The position numbers and the translations under genes were made by a program. Positions 1-9,170 of a DNA stretch of 42,962 nt are shown here, piece by piece. This DNA comes from an uncultured Eggerthellaceae bacterium. GTDB lineage: Bacteria > Actinomycetota > Coriobacteriia > Coriobacteriales > Eggerthellaceae. The DNA is taken from the NCBI GenBank assembly GCA_949450265.1, contig CASTMW010000002.1:1-42962 (forward strand), in the 5' to 3' direction. The notes under the pieces were generated by a model that was not told the origin of the DNA, ran no database searches, and saw only the letters and a program-made list of their open reading frames with translations. Within the stretch, counting starts at the first letter, position 1; each line of letters starts with the position of its first letter.

Positions 1-448
1 TTGCTCTGCCACCTCTCTGGCTTCCATCCGTATTCTCATTACATAGGAAACGATGGCGCACAAAGGACGTTTTTCCGCAGCATATGGCGCGATATGGCAC
101 GATCATGACGTTTTTCTGCAATACATGGCGCAGGCGTGACGTTCTCCCGCAAGAGACGAGCAAAAAGTATGGAATGGGTCAGATTTGCATTTGATGTGCG
201 GCATTTCGTTCGTTGCGCGCCAAGACGACCGCATTCAGGCGCGATCGGATGCGCACCATGCCGCGAAAAGCTAAGGGAACAGGTGCATAGACTGCGCGAT
301 CGAGCGTATGCGAAACGAGGCACAGCGTCGGGTTCGCTTCGACGAACCAAGGTGTAGCCCCTATGGACCAACCCACAGTCTCAATCTGACCAAGCCAGAT
401 CCACCTTCAATGGGCCACATGGCAGGAGCGGTCAGGCAAGACCTGTTC

Positions 449-1738
449 TTAGTGGACCGAGCAGGAAAGGCAAGGGTCGTAAGCCCGCACCAGCTTCTCT
501 ATCTCAAGCTGGATGTCGTCGGACGCGCGGCCTTCCGCTACCAGCAGCTGGGCCAGCGTGCGCATGTCGTCTTCCAGATTGGCGATGTTCTGGCTGGTCG
601 GTGTCATGATGGTGGCATCCACCACCACGCCTTCCGTGTCAAGCTCCAGCCGATGGAACAGCGCACCGCGTGGAGCCTCCGTGAAGCCCACGCCCACACC
701 CGCGCGCACCTTGAAGGGCACCGGTTCGCTCGTGCCATCGAACGCATCGGCAGCCAGCGCACGGCAGGTGGCCGCGCACCTGACAAGCGCATCCACCAAC
801 TCCACCGCTTGTGCCACATTATTGGCGAACGGATTGAACTCGGGCGGCCGCAACCCTGCCTTCGCCGCTGCAAATCGAGCGGGCTCGGTCAGTTGATCCC
901 ACGACGCGTTCACGCGCGCCAGCGCCGATGCGAAATAGGGCCGCCTGCCCTCCTTCTCCACCGCTAGGAACGCCGCCGAATAGTCCACGGGGTACTCTTC
1001 GATGAAGCTGCTGACGTCTTGCGCGCTGAACTTCGTGCCGGAGCGCACGAACAGCGCCTCGTCCGACCCGATGACGGGATACCCATCCGGCGCCACCATA
1101 GCCAGCAGGTCTCCCTGCGTCTGAAAGCCCGGCACCGCGAAATCGTTGAACAGGTCGACCGCCGCCAGCGCAAAATCCACCATGCCGTCCATCTTCTCGG
1201 CCAAGCGCAGATACTCATCGGAGGATATCTCGTGCGTGAAACCGCCGATCACCGCCGTGATGGGATGGATGGAACGCCCGCCCACCAACGTGCACAGCTC
1301 GTTGCCGAGCGCCTTGAGCCCCAGCGCTTGCTGGAACAGCGCAGGGTCGCTCTGCGCCAGGGGAAACACGCTCTTGTGCCCCAGGAAGTCGGGCGCGGCG
1401 AACACGAACAGGTGCGTCGCGTGGTTCTGAAGGAAGCTGCCGTAGACGAGCAGCTGGCGCAGCGCGCGTGTACGCTCGGTCACCCGCACGCCGAAGATGC
1501 GCTCGATGGCAAGGATGTCGGTGAGCGTATGGCTGGCCGAGCAGATGCCGCATACGCGCGAGGCGATGTAGGGCACCTCGTCGAAGGGGCGCCCGCGCAC
1601 CATGCTCTCAAACAGACGCGCTGGCTCGGTCACCGCGAACTCGCAGCGCTGCACCTGGCCGTCGGATATCTCAAGATGGATGTCACCGTGGCCTTCGATG
1701 CGCGCCACATGGTCCACTTCGATGCGGGTCTTCGTCAT
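449..1738 (-). CDS. hydA: [NiFe] hydrogenase large (alpha) subunit, group 3b/sulfhydrogenase-like
   Basis: N-terminal RVCGIC and C-terminal DPCLSC Ni-binding motifs; operon with small, FAD/2Fe2S and 4Fe4S subunits. Confidence 0.93.
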   Translation of the reverse strand: MTKTRIEVDHVARIEGHGDIHLEISDGQVQRCEFAVTEPARLFESMVRGRPFDEVPYIASRVCGICSASHTLTDILAIERIFGVRVTERTRALRQLLVYGSFLQNHATHLFVFAAPDFLGHKSVFPLAQSDPALFQQALGLKALGNELCTLVGGRSIHPITAVIGGFTHEISSDEYLRLAEKMDGMVDFALAAVDLFNDFAVPGFQTQGDLLAMVAPDGYPVIGSDEALFVRSGTKFSAQDVSSFIEEYPVDYSAAFLAVEKEGRRPYFASALARVNASWDQLTEPARFAAAKAGLRPPEFNPFANNVAQAVELVDALVRCAATCRALAADAFDGTSEPVPFKVRAGVGVGFTEAPRGALFHRLELDTEGVVVDATIMTPTSQNIANLEDDMRTLAQLLVAEGRASDDIQLEIEKLVRAYDPCLSCSVH

Positions 1739-2508
1739 GGCTGCACCCCTTGCGTCACCTGGTTAAACATCTCAAGTGCCTTGTCGAAGCGCGCGGGCGC
1801 GATGCCGCTGTGCTGCGCGACGCGCCGAGCGCCTTTCACGTTGGCGTCAGGCGACACGCCTGCGCATCCGTTGCACGGACGCCCCAGGTCGGGACAGCGC
1901 GCGCCACACCCTTGCCTCGTCACCAATCCCAAACACATGATGCCGCGCCCGTAGAAGCAACCGCGCTCATTACGCTTGCATTCGCCGCATAGCGTGGACG
2001 TGCGCTCGTACGGGTTCGCCCCATACAGCGCTTTTTGGAGCACGCGAACGAAATCGTAGGGGTCGATGGGACAGCACGGCACCTCGTAGTCCACCTCGAT
2101 GACATCCGCGACCGCCCGCGGGCGGCAGGCGATGTCATCGATGATGGCAGGCACGGCCTGGCCGTACACTTCGTTCGCACGGGGCTCGTATCCGGCCGCC
2201 GCCATGCCAGGGATACCCGCCGTGGCCGCACAGGCCCCAATGGTGATGACCGCCCGCGCCTGCTCGCGGATGCGCTGAAGCGTGCGCACCGCCTCGTCAG
2301 TGGTCACCGCGCCTTCCACTACCGCCACATCGAATGCCTCCGGCATGGGATCGCTCGACGTGAGCTGCCAATAGCGCATGTCGATCTGCCCGAGCACCTC
2401 CATCAGGTGCGCCTCCACGTTGGTGATATTAATCTGGCAGCCGAAGCAGCTGGCCAGCCCCACCAACACGACGCGCGGTATGCTCTTCTCTTCGCTCATA
2501 GTGCTCAT
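1735..2508 (-). CDS. hydD: [NiFe] hydrogenase small (delta) subunit
   Basis: LASCFGCQINITNVEAHLME, CPIDPYDF and CGECKRNERGCFYGRGIMCLG...CNGCAG Fe-S motifs; start chosen at MSTMSEEK. Confidence 0.9.
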   Translation of the reverse strand: MSTMSEEKSIPRVVLVGLASCFGCQINITNVEAHLMEVLGQIDMRYWQLTSSDPMPEAFDVAVVEGAVTTDEAVRTLQRIREQARAVITIGACAATAGIPGMAAAGYEPRANEVYGQAVPAIIDDIACRPRAVADVIEVDYEVPCCPIDPYDFVRVLQKALYGANPYERTSTLCGECKRNERGCFYGRGIMCLGLVTRQGCGARCPDLGRPCNGCAGVSPDANVKGARRVAQHSGIAPARFDKALEMFNQVTQGVQP

Positions 2509-2509
2509 G

Positions 2510-3421
2510 TCACATGCTGCCTTGTATGTTCTTGGCTTCCCAATAATTGAACACGGGCCCATCGATGCAGCAATACTGATGCCCCACCTGGCAGTGGCCG
2601 CATTTGCCCATGCCGCACTTCATATGGCGCTCGAAGCTCATGTAGATGCGATCGTACGGGATGCCCTTCTTGCGCATCTCTTCCACCACGAACCGATACA
2701 TCACCGGCGGCCCGCAGATGGCGCCGAAGGTATTGCGCGCGTCCACGTCCAGATGCGCGAACGGCGCAGTGACCAGGCCCACTTCCCCATCCCACGTGTC
2801 GTCGGGGTTGTCCACCGTCAGGTACAGGTCGAAATCCTTGCGGTGGCGCCACATCTCGAACTGCTCGCGGAACATCACCTCGCCGGGGTTCTTCGACCCG
2901 TAGATGATGGTGACGTTGCCAAAGTCGCTGCGTTCGTCGTGGATGTTGTTGATGAGCGAGCGCAGCGGTGCGATGCCCAGGCCGCCCGCCACCAGCAGTA
3001 CATCATGCCCACGCATATCGTCGAAGGGGAACGGGCGCCCGTACGGCCCGCGCAGCCCCACGATATCGCCGCATTGCATCTGGTGCAGGCGCGTGGTGAA
3101 CTCGCCCATGCGCCGCACGCACAGCTCGATGAAGCCGCTCTTGGACGGCGAGCTGGATATGGAGATGGGCGCCTCGCCCACGCCGAAGATGCTGACCTCC
3201 ACGAACTGACCCGGCTCATGATGGAAAGCGTCCCGGATGCGCTCGTCGATCAAGCGGAACTCGAAGAGCTTCTCGTTCTCGGTCAAAGGCGTGATGGAGG
3301 TGATGCGCGCCTCCCATGGGCGGTACGGGTTCTCCGCCATCAGCTGCGCGCCATCCAGCACACTGCCCGCATGCGCCAAGGGCCCTACCGCTACCTGCGT
3401 GCTAGTCGGCATCGCGCTCAC
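2510..3421 (-). CDS. hydG: FAD/NAD(P)-binding oxidoreductase subunit (hydrogenase gamma) with C-terminal 2Fe-2S
   Basis: FNR-like fold motifs (GLRGPYGRPFPFDD, VAGGLGIAPLRSLI) and CGMGKCGHCQVGHQYCCIDGPVF. Confidence 0.9.
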   Translation of the reverse strand: MSAMPTSTQVAVGPLAHAGSVLDGAQLMAENPYRPWEARITSITPLTENEKLFEFRLIDERIRDAFHHEPGQFVEVSIFGVGEAPISISSSPSKSGFIELCVRRMGEFTTRLHQMQCGDIVGLRGPYGRPFPFDDMRGHDVLLVAGGLGIAPLRSLINNIHDERSDFGNVTIIYGSKNPGEVMFREQFEMWRHRKDFDLYLTVDNPDDTWDGEVGLVTAPFAHLDVDARNTFGAICGPPVMYRFVVEEMRKKGIPYDRIYMSFERHMKCGMGKCGHCQVGHQYCCIDGPVFNYWEAKNIQGSM

Positions 3422-4448
3422 CGTCCTCGATCCCCTTCTGCTCGAAGAACCTCAGCACCTCGATGGGCGAGATATCGGCCTTGCACGCCTTCACGCAGCG
3501 GCCGCACCCCACGCACAGGTAGCGCCCATGCTTGGCGTTGAAGCCGTTCAGCTTGTGGTACATCCGGTGCCGCACGCGCTCGCGCGGACCGGGGCGGAAG
3601 TTGTGCCCGCCGGTGACCAGCGCGAACTGGGGAGATGTGCACGCGTCCCATACGCGTTCGCGCCGCCCGGTCTTGCCCGATGGGTCCAGCACATCGCGGA
3701 TGTCAAAGCAATAGCAGGTGGGGCACACGCTGCTGCATGCCGTGCAGTTCAGACAGCGGCTGCCCAGCTCTTCCCAGAAGTCGTCGGAATGGAAGGCATC
3801 CATCAGCATGGGTATCTCCTGCACGCTGGGGATGTCCTCGTTGAACGCGCGCTGGCGGCGGCGCGTGTAGTCGCGGAACGCGCGGCGGTCCTCGTCGGTG
3901 GCCTCGCGCGGATCGCACGCTGCTTCCAGGATGTCGGCGCCTTCCACGCTGCCGATGGAGACCAGGTAGCGCCCGCCGATATCGGCCAGGAAAAGATCGT
4001 AGCCGCTGCGCACCTCGCCTGCATCCAGCAGATGGCAGAAGCAGGAATCGCCCGGCATGCAGCTGATGCCCACGATCATGGTGGCCTTCTTGTGCGCTTC
4101 GTAATACGGGTCGGGATAGCGCGGATCCTCGAAGACCAAGTTCAGCGCATTGATGGCGTTAATGTCGCACGCATGCGCACCGAACAGCACCCGAGGCCGC
4201 ACTTCCATGCGATAGTCGGTCACGCCGTCGACCATGTCGTACTCGAACAGCGTCTCGCGCGGAGGAAGGTAGTACTTCTTGAGCGATGTCAGCGTGGTGG
4301 GATAATCCAGCACGATGTCGTCGAAAGAGTCGATCGCCTCGAATGCGAAGCTCTTGCCGCTGCGCACCGGGGCGATCACCTCATAATCGCACATGAACGC
4401 CTGCACCAGGGCAGGCAGTTCATGTGCGTCGATAACCCTGTAGAGCAT
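3402..4448 (-). CDS. hydB: 4Fe-4S hydrogenase beta subunit (anaerobic sulfite reductase A-like)
   Basis: CLNCTACSSVCPTCYC and CVGCGRCVKACKADISP clusters; first gene of the hydrogenase operon. Confidence 0.9.
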   Translation of the reverse strand: MLYRVIDAHELPALVQAFMCDYEVIAPVRSGKSFAFEAIDSFDDIVLDYPTTLTSLKKYYLPPRETLFEYDMVDGVTDYRMEVRPRVLFGAHACDINAINALNLVFEDPRYPDPYYEAHKKATMIVGISCMPGDSCFCHLLDAGEVRSGYDLFLADIGGRYLVSIGSVEGADILEAACDPREATDEDRRAFRDYTRRRQRAFNEDIPSVQEIPMLMDAFHSDDFWEELGSRCLNCTACSSVCPTCYCFDIRDVLDPSGKTGRRERVWDACTSPQFALVTGGHNFRPGPRERVRHRMYHKLNGFNAKHGRYLCVGCGRCVKACKADISPIEVLRFFEQKGIEDGERDAD

Positions 4449-4460
4449 GAAGCTCCAATC

Positions 4461-4865
4461 CTAGCCGAAGAAGATGCCGATCTCGCGCTCGGCGGACTCC
4501 ACGGAATCGCTGCCGTGGATAACGTTCTCGTCCATGATAAGGCCGAAATCGCCACGGATGGTGCCCGGAGCCGCTTCTTCGGGGTTAGTGGCGCCCATCA
4601 GGCTGCGACACTTCGCCACCGCGCCCGGGCCGGAGACGACCATCTTCACCACAGGACCACTGGTGATGTAGCTGATGAGGCCTTCGTAGAACGGCTTGCC
4701 CTCGTGCTCGGCGTAGTTCGCCTTCGCCTGCTCGGGCGTGACCATGCCCATCTCCATGCGCTCGATCTTCAAGCCCGCGCGCTCGAAACGATTCACGATC
4801 TCGCCGATGTGCCCGTTGCGCACGCCGTCGGGCTTGATCATGGTATAGGTCTTCTGGTCTGCCAT
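4461..4865 (-). CDS. ndk: Nucleoside diphosphate kinase
   Basis: TYTMIKPDGVRNGHIGEI and NVIHGSDSVESAEREIGIFF signatures; start at MADQKTYT. Confidence 0.96.
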   Translation of the reverse strand: MADQKTYTMIKPDGVRNGHIGEIVNRFERAGLKIERMEMGMVTPEQAKANYAEHEGKPFYEGLISYITSGPVVKMVVSGPGAVAKCRSLMGATNPEEAAPGTIRGDFGLIMDENVIHGSDSVESAEREIGIFFG

Positions 4866-4956
4866 CTTCACTCCTTCTATCGTGTGCGGCGCCCCACGCC
4901 GCTGGATACCTTTGCCTCTGCAGTGCCCCGGCACTCGAGGTCGCGCTGCGCCGGAT

Positions 4957-6300
4957 CTACACGTTCTGGCTGGGGAAGTACAGTTCGATGCCCGATATCT
5001 TCCAGCCGATCAGGTCGCGCACCAGCTCTATCTTATAGGTGATCTTGCCGCCCTTGTCAGTAGTGGCGGTGGCGAACACGGTGGAATCGGTCATGGAGCG
5101 GTTGATGCCGTCAATCTGCACGTCGGCGTCGGTCACCACCGGCGAGAGGATGGACGCGATGCTTGACGACGAGAGCGACGAGGAGAACAGGTTCTGCTCG
5201 GCCGCTTCCGGATCGGCGAAGAGCTCCTTGGTCACGGTTTCCTGGGTGGGGAAGCCATAGCCTTGCGTGAAGGCGAACATGCCCGCGCCCAGCACCAGCA
5301 CCAGCACGATGATGAAGAACACCAGCACCTTCAGCCCTACGTTACGCCGCTTGCGATCCTGCTTGGCAAGGCCGCGCGACCACTGTTCCAGCTCGGCTTC
5401 AGTAGCGTTGAAGAAGCGGTCCTCGTCCTCGTTGTCGTAAGCACCGATGAAACCCGGCATGCTGGCGGCCTCATCCTCGTAGCCTTCGTCATAGAAGAAC
5501 GGATCGGCCGGATCGTCGTCGAAGTAGTGCCCTTCGATGCTGACATCCAGACCGGACATGTCAGCATCGCTCATGTCCACGCCACTGCGGGACAGCTCGG
5601 CCACGCAGCGCTGATAGTCCACTGCCGCCGAATCGGAGAGCGCATAGCCTGCGTCGCTGGTGGCGCGATTGAACGCCTCTACCGCCTCGGCGGGCATGCC
5701 CGCCGCCGCATACGCCTGACCCATGCTGGCATTCAAGCGATTGCGGGTGTCTTGCGCCATGTCGAAGTTCAGCGCGCTCTGATAGGATGCAATGGCATCC
5801 TGTGGGCGATTGAGCGACATGAAGCACACGCCTAGGTTCAACAGCGCCTTGGCCGGATCGGGGTTCTCTTCGTCGAGCGCCGCTTCGCGGAACGCGATGC
5901 CTGCTTCAGCGCTGCGCCCCAGCTTCAACTGTGCATTGCCCATACCCATGTAGGCCTTGTAGGGGCTCTCGTAATTGGGATCGGCTACGGCTTCCGTGAA
6001 ATGCGCCACGGCATTTTCGTAATCGCGCAGCGAGGCATACGCCATGCCGATATTGTTGTTCAACGCGCCCAGCTCGCCATAGGATGGGTCGCTGGCAGCC
6101 TGCGCATAGGCCTTGATGGCCTCGGCCGGATTCTTCAGCTTCACCAAGCAGTTGCCGATATGGTGGTAGATCAGGCCCAGCTCACCCAGTTGGAAGGGAA
6201 TGCTGGTATCCTTCAGGCATGCGGTGTACTTGCGCAGCGCGCCGCGGTGGTCGCCCGAATCGTACAGCAGGCCAGCTTGATGGAAGAGAGTGTCGTTCAC
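4957..6300 (-). CDS. TPR-repeat protein with acidic linker, one TM helix and a C-terminal extracytoplasmic domain
   Basis: Repeated TPR-like units (ALLNLGVCFMSLNRPQDAIASYQSAL), Asp/Glu-rich linker, TM VLVFFIIVLVLVLGAGMFAF. Confidence 0.8.
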   Translation of the reverse strand: MNDTLFHQAGLLYDSGDHRGALRKYTACLKDTSIPFQLGELGLIYHHIGNCLVKLKNPAEAIKAYAQAASDPSYGELGALNNNIGMAYASLRDYENAVAHFTEAVADPNYESPYKAYMGMGNAQLKLGRSAEAGIAFREAALDEENPDPAKALLNLGVCFMSLNRPQDAIASYQSALNFDMAQDTRNRLNASMGQAYAAAGMPAEAVEAFNRATSDAGYALSDSAAVDYQRCVAELSRSGVDMSDADMSGLDVSIEGHYFDDDPADPFFYDEGYEDEAASMPGFIGAYDNEDEDRFFNATEAELEQWSRGLAKQDRKRRNVGLKVLVFFIIVLVLVLGAGMFAFTQGYGFPTQETVTKELFADPEAAEQNLFSSSLSSSSIASILSPVVTDADVQIDGINRSMTDSTVFATATTDKGGKITYKIELVRDLIGWKISGIELYFPSQNV

Positions 6301-6322
6301 GAATGGCTCCGGAACCTTCGGC

Positions 6323-6844
6323 CTAACCGGCCTGGCTCTCGATGCGGATGGCCTCGATCACATCGCCCACACGCAGCTCCTCGATGACCTCCTTGCCAGT
6401 CAGCGTTTGGCCGAACACGGTGTAGTCGGGATCGAGGAAGGGCTGTTCGCCCAGGCAGAAGTAGAACTGGCTGCCTGCGGAGTTCGGGTTGGCGCTGCGA
6501 GCCATGGCAAGCGCGCCGTCCAGATGCTGGTTATGCGGGTTGGTGGTGTATTCCTCATGGATGCTATAGCCCGGGCCGCCGGTGCCGAACGGGCCCTTGC
6601 CAGCAATGACGTCAGCTGAGGTGGCGTCCTTGGTCTGCGGGTCGCCGCCTTGGATGACGAAACCCGGCACATAGCGATGGAACTTCACGCCGTCGTAGAA
6701 GCCCTTGTTCGCCAGTTCCACAAAGTTGCCCACATGGATAGGAGCATCGATGCCGTTCAGCTTCACTTGGATGGTGCCCTTGTTGGTATCGATGATGGCC
6801 ACTTCGTCACCGGTAGGCTTGTATTCGGGAGTGTAAAGAGCCAT
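6323..6844 (-). CDS. Cyclophilin-type peptidyl-prolyl cis-trans isomerase
   Basis: FHRYVPGFVIQGGDP, LAMARSANPNSAGSQFYFCLG. Confidence 0.95.
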   Translation of the reverse strand: MALYTPEYKPTGDEVAIIDTNKGTIQVKLNGIDAPIHVGNFVELANKGFYDGVKFHRYVPGFVIQGGDPQTKDATSADVIAGKGPFGTGGPGYSIHEEYTTNPHNQHLDGALAMARSANPNSAGSQFYFCLGEQPFLDPDYTVFGQTLTGKEVIEELRVGDVIEAIRIESQAG

Positions 6845-6941
6845 GCTCACTCACTTTCACTTGGTCATAGATAACGCAATTTTACCACAGCGCGCACGGA
6901 GAGGCTCCTGTTCGGACGAATCCATCGTCCATACACGCTGG

Positions 6942-7367
6942 TCATTCGATGCTGCTGCCGATCTGCTCGGCCAACGGCTCGTCACCCGCATCCAGGAACA
7001 CCTTGCGCGTGATGAAGTTGTACACCATGACCACAGCCGTGGCAAATATCTTGCTGACGAGGTAAGAAATGCCCGCAAGGCCAGTCGCGAGCCACATGAG
7101 CAGATCGTTCAATCCGAGACCGATGATCGACAACACCACGAAGATGACGAACTCGCGCCGACGGCTCATGCCATCCTTGTGCGTGAAAACGTAGCGCATG
7201 GATGCGAGGTAGTTGAAGATGACCGACACCGTGAACGATATGGTGGCACTGAGCAGGTAGTTCACGCCAAACACCTCGGTCAGGAGCACCATCAACCCGT
7301 AGTCGATGATGAAGGCGATGAGGCCCACCACCCCGAACTTGGCGAATTGCTTGAGCAGCTTCTTCAT
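6942..7367 (-). CDS. GtrA family membrane protein
   Basis: FAKFGVVGLIAFIIDYGLMVLL...ATISFTVSVIFNYLASMRYVF; four predicted TM helices. Confidence 0.9.
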   Translation of the reverse strand: MKKLLKQFAKFGVVGLIAFIIDYGLMVLLTEVFGVNYLLSATISFTVSVIFNYLASMRYVFTHKDGMSRRREFVIFVVLSIIGLGLNDLLMWLATGLAGISYLVSKIFATAVVMVYNFITRKVFLDAGDEPLAEQIGSSIE

Positions 7368-7390
7368 GGTCACCTTTCGCAGCACATCGG

Positions 7391-8707
7391 TCAGACCTGC
7401 CAGAACAGGCCCACCGTCTCCTGATGATAGGTCTGCGGGAACAGGTCAACGGGCGCAGCTTCGACCAGGCGGTAGCCTTTCGCTGCCAAGCGAGCCGCAT
7501 CGCGCGCGAAGGTCTGCGGGTCGCAGCTAACATAGGCCACGCGCTTCGGGCGCGCATCGGCCAGCGCCGCTACCACGCTCTTCTCAAGCCCGGCGCGGGG
7601 CGGGTCCACCACCACCGCATCCAAGGGCCCAAGCGTTGGCAGCACGCGCATGACGTCGTCGCCGATGATGTCCGCATCGCATCCATTGAACTCGGCGTTG
7701 CGGCGCAGATCGCGCACCGATGAGCCTTCCAGCTCCACCGCCATCACGTCAGCCCCCGCTTGGAACAAGGGCAGCGTGAATGTGCCCACGCCACAGTACA
7801 GGTCGGCCACCGCATCGCCCTCTTCGACGCGCAGGCCCGCCAGCACCAGATCGACCAGCTTCTCGGCTTGCGCAGTGTTCACCTGGAAGAACGACGGTGC
7901 GGATACCGCGAAGCTGGCGCCTGCCAGGTCCTCCTTCCAGAAGCCCTGCCCTTCCAGTGCTTCGACGCGCTTCACGCGCCGCGCAGCACCGGGCTCGGCG
8001 ATGACGCGCACCACGGATGTGGCCCGCACGGCATCCTGCAGGGTCTTCGCCACCGCCGTGCGCGGGAACGCCGATGGCGGGGTCCACAGCGCCACTTCCA
8101 CGCTCTTCGTACGCAAGCTGGCGCGCATGCCCACGCGATAGATGCCCAGATCGTCCGCGCCCTGCACATAGCGCAATGAGCCCGTGAGCGACTTGGGCAA
8201 ACGTTCGATCAGGCGATTGGCCAGCGGCGCCCTTTGCAGCGGGACCGCTTGGGCCGAACCGCTCTCGTGCATGCCCAAGCAGAACCGGCCCGCATCGTCG
8301 CGGAAGGCTGCCAGCTCTATCTTGTTGCGGTATCCCCATTCCCGCTTGCACGGGATGCAATCGGCAACGAGGCCTTCGACCTGAGCGCGCGCGATGCCGC
8401 CCGTGCGCACGAGCGCCTCGACCAGATTCTGCCGCTTCGCCGCGATCTGAGCTGCATAGGTCAGATGCGCCCACGGAGCACCGGGCATGCCACCGTTGCT
8501 GCTGTGCGCGCGACAGTTCCCCGGCTCCACCACGCCCACCAGCTCGGCTACAGCAAAGGAGGGCTTGTCCTGCACCACGCGCACTTCACACGCATCGCCC
8601 GGGGCCGCGCCTTCCACGAACACAGTCTTGCCGCTAGCAAGCCGCCCAACGGCCGCCGCACCGTAGCCCATGCGCTCTATGGTGATGATCTCGTTCATGG
8701 GGTCCAT
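7391..8707 (-). CDS. 23S rRNA (uracil-5-)-methyltransferase, RlmD/TrmA family with TRAM-like N-terminus
   Basis: VADLYCGVGTFTLPL, VDPPRAGLEKSV, YVSCDPQTFARDA. Confidence 0.93.
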   Translation of the reverse strand: MDPMNEIITIERMGYGAAAVGRLASGKTVFVEGAAPGDACEVRVVQDKPSFAVAELVGVVEPGNCRAHSSNGGMPGAPWAHLTYAAQIAAKRQNLVEALVRTGGIARAQVEGLVADCIPCKREWGYRNKIELAAFRDDAGRFCLGMHESGSAQAVPLQRAPLANRLIERLPKSLTGSLRYVQGADDLGIYRVGMRASLRTKSVEVALWTPPSAFPRTAVAKTLQDAVRATSVVRVIAEPGAARRVKRVEALEGQGFWKEDLAGASFAVSAPSFFQVNTAQAEKLVDLVLAGLRVEEGDAVADLYCGVGTFTLPLFQAGADVMAVELEGSSVRDLRRNAEFNGCDADIIGDDVMRVLPTLGPLDAVVVDPPRAGLEKSVVAALADARPKRVAYVSCDPQTFARDAARLAAKGYRLVEAAPVDLFPQTYHQETVGLFWQV

Positions 8708-8770
8708 GATACCTCGGTCCTTCAAGGAATGCGGCACATGGCGTATAATCGGAAGCACAACGCATCATGT

Positions 8771-8846
8771 GCCCTTGTAGCTCAGTGGATAGAGCACTTG
8801 CCTCCGGAGCAAGGTGTCGCAGGTTCGACTCCTGTCAAGGGCACCA
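8771..8846 (+). tRNA. tRNA-Arg(CCG)
   Basis: Acceptor GCCCTTG/CAAGGGC, anticodon loop in CTTGCCTCCGGAGCAAG, GGTTCGACTCC T-arm, encoded CCA. Confidence 0.97.
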
Positions 8847-8911
8847 TCTTCGCACCATCCCACACGATACAACATCCTAGCTGCATCCATTAAAGCACTG
8901 ATAAATGAGAA

Positions 8912-8940
8912 CAGGTCAGAGAGAAAAACCCTCTGACCTG
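8912..8940. terminator. Hairpin between two convergent tRNA genes
   Basis: Perfect 10-bp stem CAGGTCAGAG/CTCTGACCTG with 9-nt loop. Confidence 0.75.
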
Positions 8941-8949
8941 CTAAATCTT

Positions 8950-9025
8950 TGGTAGCCCCGACCGGATTTGAACCGGCGACCTCCGCCTTGAAAGGGCGGC
9001 GTCCTAACCGCTAGACGACGGGGCC
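8950..9025 (-). tRNA. tRNA-Glu(TTC)
   Basis: Reverse complement GGCCCCGTCGTCTAGCGG...CCGCCCTTTCAAGGCGG...GGTTCAAATCC...CGGGGCTACCA. Confidence 0.97.
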
Positions 9026-9170
9026 ATGCCATGCCACAAGCGCAGCCTGTTCATTATGCCAAAGCCATCCCTCCCCTGCAAGCACGAACCAGTGGGTACG
9101 GCCATAGATGCGATGCAGGAGGTCGATCAGCTCGTTTACGATCGATGCGACGCGCAAAGATCCGCGCACG

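Noticed and set aside
39-371. ORFs in the left-end gap (110, 73 and 65 aa)
   Set aside because: Mutually overlapping, no motif or ribosome-binding support; treated as non-coding.
3237-5042. 601-aa plus-strand ORF
   Set aside because: Antisense shadow of hydB/ndk/TPR genes in GC-rich DNA; composition is His/Arg/Ala-rich with no recognisable domain.
8771-8846. tRNA-Arg as an integration site of a mobile element
   Set aside because: No integrase, no partial tRNA duplication and only housekeeping genes on both sides.
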